NCBI GenBank assembly: GCA_030667205.1
Contig: DAOUWH010000086.1
Span: 1 to 6,803, forward strand
Reading direction: 5' to 3'
Source of the DNA: Nitrospirota bacterium
Lineage (GTDB): Bacteria; Nitrospirota; Thermodesulfovibrionia; Thermodesulfovibrionales; JdFR-86
Length of the DNA: 6,803 nt
Positions 4,882-6,803 of the stretch are shown piece by piece. The translations under genes and the position numbers were made by a program. The notes beneath the pieces are model-generated. The model was not told where the DNA came from and made no database searches. It saw only the letters and a list, made by a program, of their open reading frames with translations. Position 1 is the first letter of the stretch; every line of letters begins with the position of its first letter.

Positions 4882-5400
4882 ATGCGCACGGGGCTGATAC
4901 ACGTCTACACCGGCAACGGAACGGGCAAGACCACCTCCGCGGTGGGGCTTGCCGTGAGGGCCAAAAGCCACGGCTTTAAGATGCTGTTCGCGCAGTTCAT
5001 GAAGGACGGCAACGGCGGAGGCGAAACGGATATCCTTAAGGAAATCGGCGTGGAGGTGTTGGCGTTCGAGGAGGTGCTATCCCCGGTCTTCCATCCCGAG
5101 GCCGACCGCGAGGCCTTAAGACAGGAGACCCTTAAGGCCATCGAATCCCTCAAGCCCAAATTGAAAGAGTTCGACATGGTGGTGCTGGATGAGTTCAACT
5201 GCGTGCTCGGCGAGGGACTCTTAACAGTAGCTGAGGCCCTTGAGTTTATGAGGGGAAAACCCGAGAGGCTTGAGCTTGTGCTTACCGGGCGGGGAGCGCC
5301 CCGGAACATAATAGACCTGGCAGACCACGTGACCGAGATGAAGGACGTAAAGCACCCGTTCCAGGAAGGCATCGGCGCAAGACCCGGCATTGATTACTGA
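4882..5400 (+). CDS. cobO: Cob(I)alamin / cob(I)yrinic acid a,c-diamide adenosyltransferase (BtuR/CobO family)
   Basis: This 172-residue cytoplasmic enzyme transfers the 5'-deoxyadenosyl group of ATP to reduced corrinoid to form the adenosyl cofactor. The P-loop GNGTGKTT (11-18) directly follows LIHVYT. The Walker B-like segment is FDMVVLDEFNCVL (97-109), and the family C-terminus shows LTGRGAPRNIIDLADHVTEM (134-153) and KHPFQEGIGARPGIDY. Length and motif order fit the family (usually 170-200 residues). I chose the ATG at 4882-4884 because homology starts there; an in-frame GTG at 4828 would add 18 atypical residues. No good ribosome site precedes either start, and a TATTAT (4868-4873) eight bases before the ATG would give a nearly leaderless transcript. 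A large unrecognised gene follows after 14 bp. Salvage or de novo use cannot be told from the sequence, so the symbol (cobO or btuR) is a convention. Confidence 0.95.
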   Translation: MRTGLIHVYTGNGTGKTTSAVGLAVRAKSHGFKMLFAQFMKDGNGGGETDILKEIGVEVLAFEEVLSPVFHPEADREALRQETLKAIESLKPKLKEFDMVVLDEFNCVLGEGLLTVAEALEFMRGKPERLELVLTGRGAPRNIIDLADHVTEMKDVKHPFQEGIGARPGIDY

Positions 5401-5414
5401 GCACCAAGCGATTT

Positions 5415-6803
5415 ATGAAACAAAACTTTCAGGCCCTCATAAAATACCTCACGGACGCCGGAAGCGGCGAGGCCCTTCTTAACGTAAGCATCCCCGGACA
5501 GCTCAGGCCCGAAGAAGACACCGAGGAGGCCACGGCCCGAAACCTCAACTCGGCGTTCCTTTTAGCGCTGTCGGGCGACGAAGACGCCTTACGATACATT
5601 GAGGGTTTTAAAGAAAACCCCCTGTGGGGGCCCCGGTGGGGGGGCATTGCCGCGTTTTATACCAGTGGGCTTGGGTTGGTCCCCGCCGAGGTCGAGCAGG
5701 CATGCACGGACAACCCCGGATTCAAAAAGACCCTTAAGGATGCCTCGGCATGGGTCGGAGATAAAACTTCCTCCGGTGCGCAGACCATTGAAAAATTCAG
5801 GGAGGTCTTTTTCCCGGAGGGCGTGGCGCTGTGCGAGGACCAGGAAGACATGGTAAAGGCCCTTCGTGAGAAAAGAAAGGTCACGCTCACCAGGGTAAAC
5901 CCCTCGCCGATTGAAGACCCCGCAAGGGAAGTCCTCTTTACATCGAACATCCTTATCACCACTCCCCTTGACCCTGAGGATATTGAAAACCTCGCCCTGC
6001 CCTCCTCGCTTAAGGACAAGCTCAGGGAGGTGGTCTCGGAGGAGCAGCTTTACTGGTACGACCACCCCATCCCCGTGGGCATCAGGGCCGAAAGCAACGA
6101 GGCGCTGTACGGACTGCGTGGGCTGGATGAGGCCGTGGCATTCGAAAAACAGAGGGGCACCATCGCCGGGGATGCGAAGCTTGCGTGCGCGCTTTCGGTC
6201 TCGGTCACGCACAGGGGCCTTCAGGGCATCGCAAAGGAATACCTTGAGGAGGAGTTTAAAAAAGGCGGCGAGCTTTTAAGACACCTCGACGTTTATGTGT
6301 TTACCGAAGCGGACACATCGGCCCTGATAGACGAGGTGCTGATGCCTGCCGCTGAAAAATACGGCCTGCAAATTGATGGCAAGCGCCTCCGTGAGACCAT
6401 CGGGGTGGACGGGGAGTACGGAAGGCATTATACGTTTTTAAAAGCGGTCTCGGCCCTCTGGCAGGTGCTTTTCCATCCGGAGATAAAGGGTACTTTTAAG
6501 ATAGACCTCGACCAGGTATTCCCACAGGAAGAACTTGTCGCACAGAGCGGCACATCGGCCCTTGAGCATCTTAAGACCCCGCTTTGGGGCGCGGAGGGCG
6601 TGGACTCCGGGGGCGGGAAGGTCGAGCTGGGGATGATTGCCGGGGCGCTCGTAAACGGAAGCGACATATCGAAATCGCTCTTCTATCCGGATGTGTGCCT
6701 GCCCACGCATGCAATCAAGGCCGACGAGGTCCTGTTCTTCAGCACGCTTCCGCAGGCCCTCTCCACCGAGGCAGAGATGATGACCCGCTATAGTGACGGC
6801 GGG
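5415..6803 (+). CDS. Large protein of unrecognised family, 3' end beyond the window
   Basis: The frame is open for 463 codons from the ATG at 5415 to the edge of the window without a stop, in G+C-rich, codon-biased sequence, so it is certainly coding. I do not recognise the family. There is no signal peptide or membrane segment, so the product is likely a large cytoplasmic protein. Conspicuous segments are ENPLWGPRWGGIAAFY (about 68-83), YWYDHPIPVGIRAESNEALYG (from about 213), ALSVSVTHRGLQGIAKEY, HLDVYVFTEAD, GVDGEYGRHYTFLKA, FKIDLDQVFPQEEL (361-374, with D364-L-D366), and LFFSTLPQALSTEAEMMTRY at the edge. The DLD after two hydrophobic segments vaguely recalls metal-binding DxD motifs of GT-A glycosyltransferases; that is a weak idea only. 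It begins 14 bp after the adenosyltransferase stop, so cotranscription is likely, although no strong ribosome site is seen. Confidence 0.9.
   Translation, partial: MKQNFQALIKYLTDAGSGEALLNVSIPGQLRPEEDTEEATARNLNSAFLLALSGDEDALRYIEGFKENPLWGPRWGGIAAFYTSGLGLVPAEVEQACTDNPGFKKTLKDASAWVGDKTSSGAQTIEKFREVFFPEGVALCEDQEDMVKALREKRKVTLTRVNPSPIEDPAREVLFTSNILITTPLDPEDIENLALPSSLKDKLREVVSEEQLYWYDHPIPVGIRAESNEALYGLRGLDEAVAFEKQRGTIAGDAKLACALSVSVTHRGLQGIAKEYLEEEFKKGGELLRHLDVYVFTEADTSALIDEVLMPAAEKYGLQIDGKRLRETIGVDGEYGRHYTFLKAVSALWQVLFHPEIKGTFKIDLDQVFPQEELVAQSGTSALEHLKTPLWGAEGVDSGGGKVELGMIAGALVNGSDISKSLFYPDVCLPTHAIKADEVLFFSTLPQALSTEAEMMTRYSDGG

Noticed and set aside
5617..5646. C/G-run palindrome (CCCCC...GGGGG, then more G runs) within the large gene
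   Set aside because: It is explained by the codons for Pro-Leu-Trp-Gly-Pro-Arg-Trp-Gly-Gly; no repeat elsewhere and no regulatory context.
5589..6212. Minus-strand open frame of 207 codons opposite the large rightward gene
   Set aside because: The plus frame is open for 463 codons with coherent protein patterning; the minus frame is a by-product of G+C-rich codons.

Overview
The window looks like chromosomal DNA of a Gram-negative, probably anaerobic or microaerophilic bacterium of the Desulfobacterota/Nitrospirota type. This is inferred from the gene families (a LolA-like periplasmic protein, DUF3047, DUF302, HD-GYP, a BtuR/CobO adenosyltransferase) and from a REP-like palindrome. It is a low-confidence lineage call. 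No RNA gene, CRISPR array, integrase or transposase is visible.

Layout. Eight intact genes and one broken gene run leftward on the minus strand (about 4759 down to 131). Two genes run rightward from about 4882, the second leaving the window. In transcription order the leftward block is: a two-TM ion-channel protein with an atypical pore loop (4235-4759); an intergenic stretch with a REP-like palindrome and a candidate promoter; DUF302 and DUF3047 genes that overlap by 14 bp; a second candidate promoter with an inverted repeat; then a tight run of a small DUF2933 membrane protein, an isoprenylcysteine-methyltransferase-like membrane protein (ATGA overlap), an HD-GYP protein with an N-terminal zinc ribbon (4-nt gap), a DUF2231-like membrane protein, a helical-hairpin plus YHS protein, and the truncated 5' end of a LolA-like lipoprotein-sorting gene.

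The most informative structural feature is a direct repeat. The last 17 codons, stop and 3 downstream bases of the channel gene (4232-4288) recur exactly at 145-201, fused out of frame to the broken LolA-like gene. A 21-bp block just downstream (4157-4177) recurs at 104-124. The repeats bracket about 4 kb holding the DUF302-to-YHS genes. The right copy carries about 34 extra bases, the REP-like palindrome, absent from the left copy. The region was therefore shaped by duplication plus illegitimate recombination, or by insertion of a cassette at the 3' end of the channel gene; an assembly chimera must also be excluded.

Function. The DUF2933/ICMT-like/DUF2231/YHS set is rich in Cys and His and in membrane proteins. 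It resembles accessory genes that accompany heavy-metal or envelope-stress functions in other bacteria, and the HD-GYP protein adds a possible cyclic-di-GMP link. That joint role is inference. The rightward pair is a clear cobalamin adenosyltransferase and a large stop-free reading frame (at least 463 codons) of a family I do not recognise.
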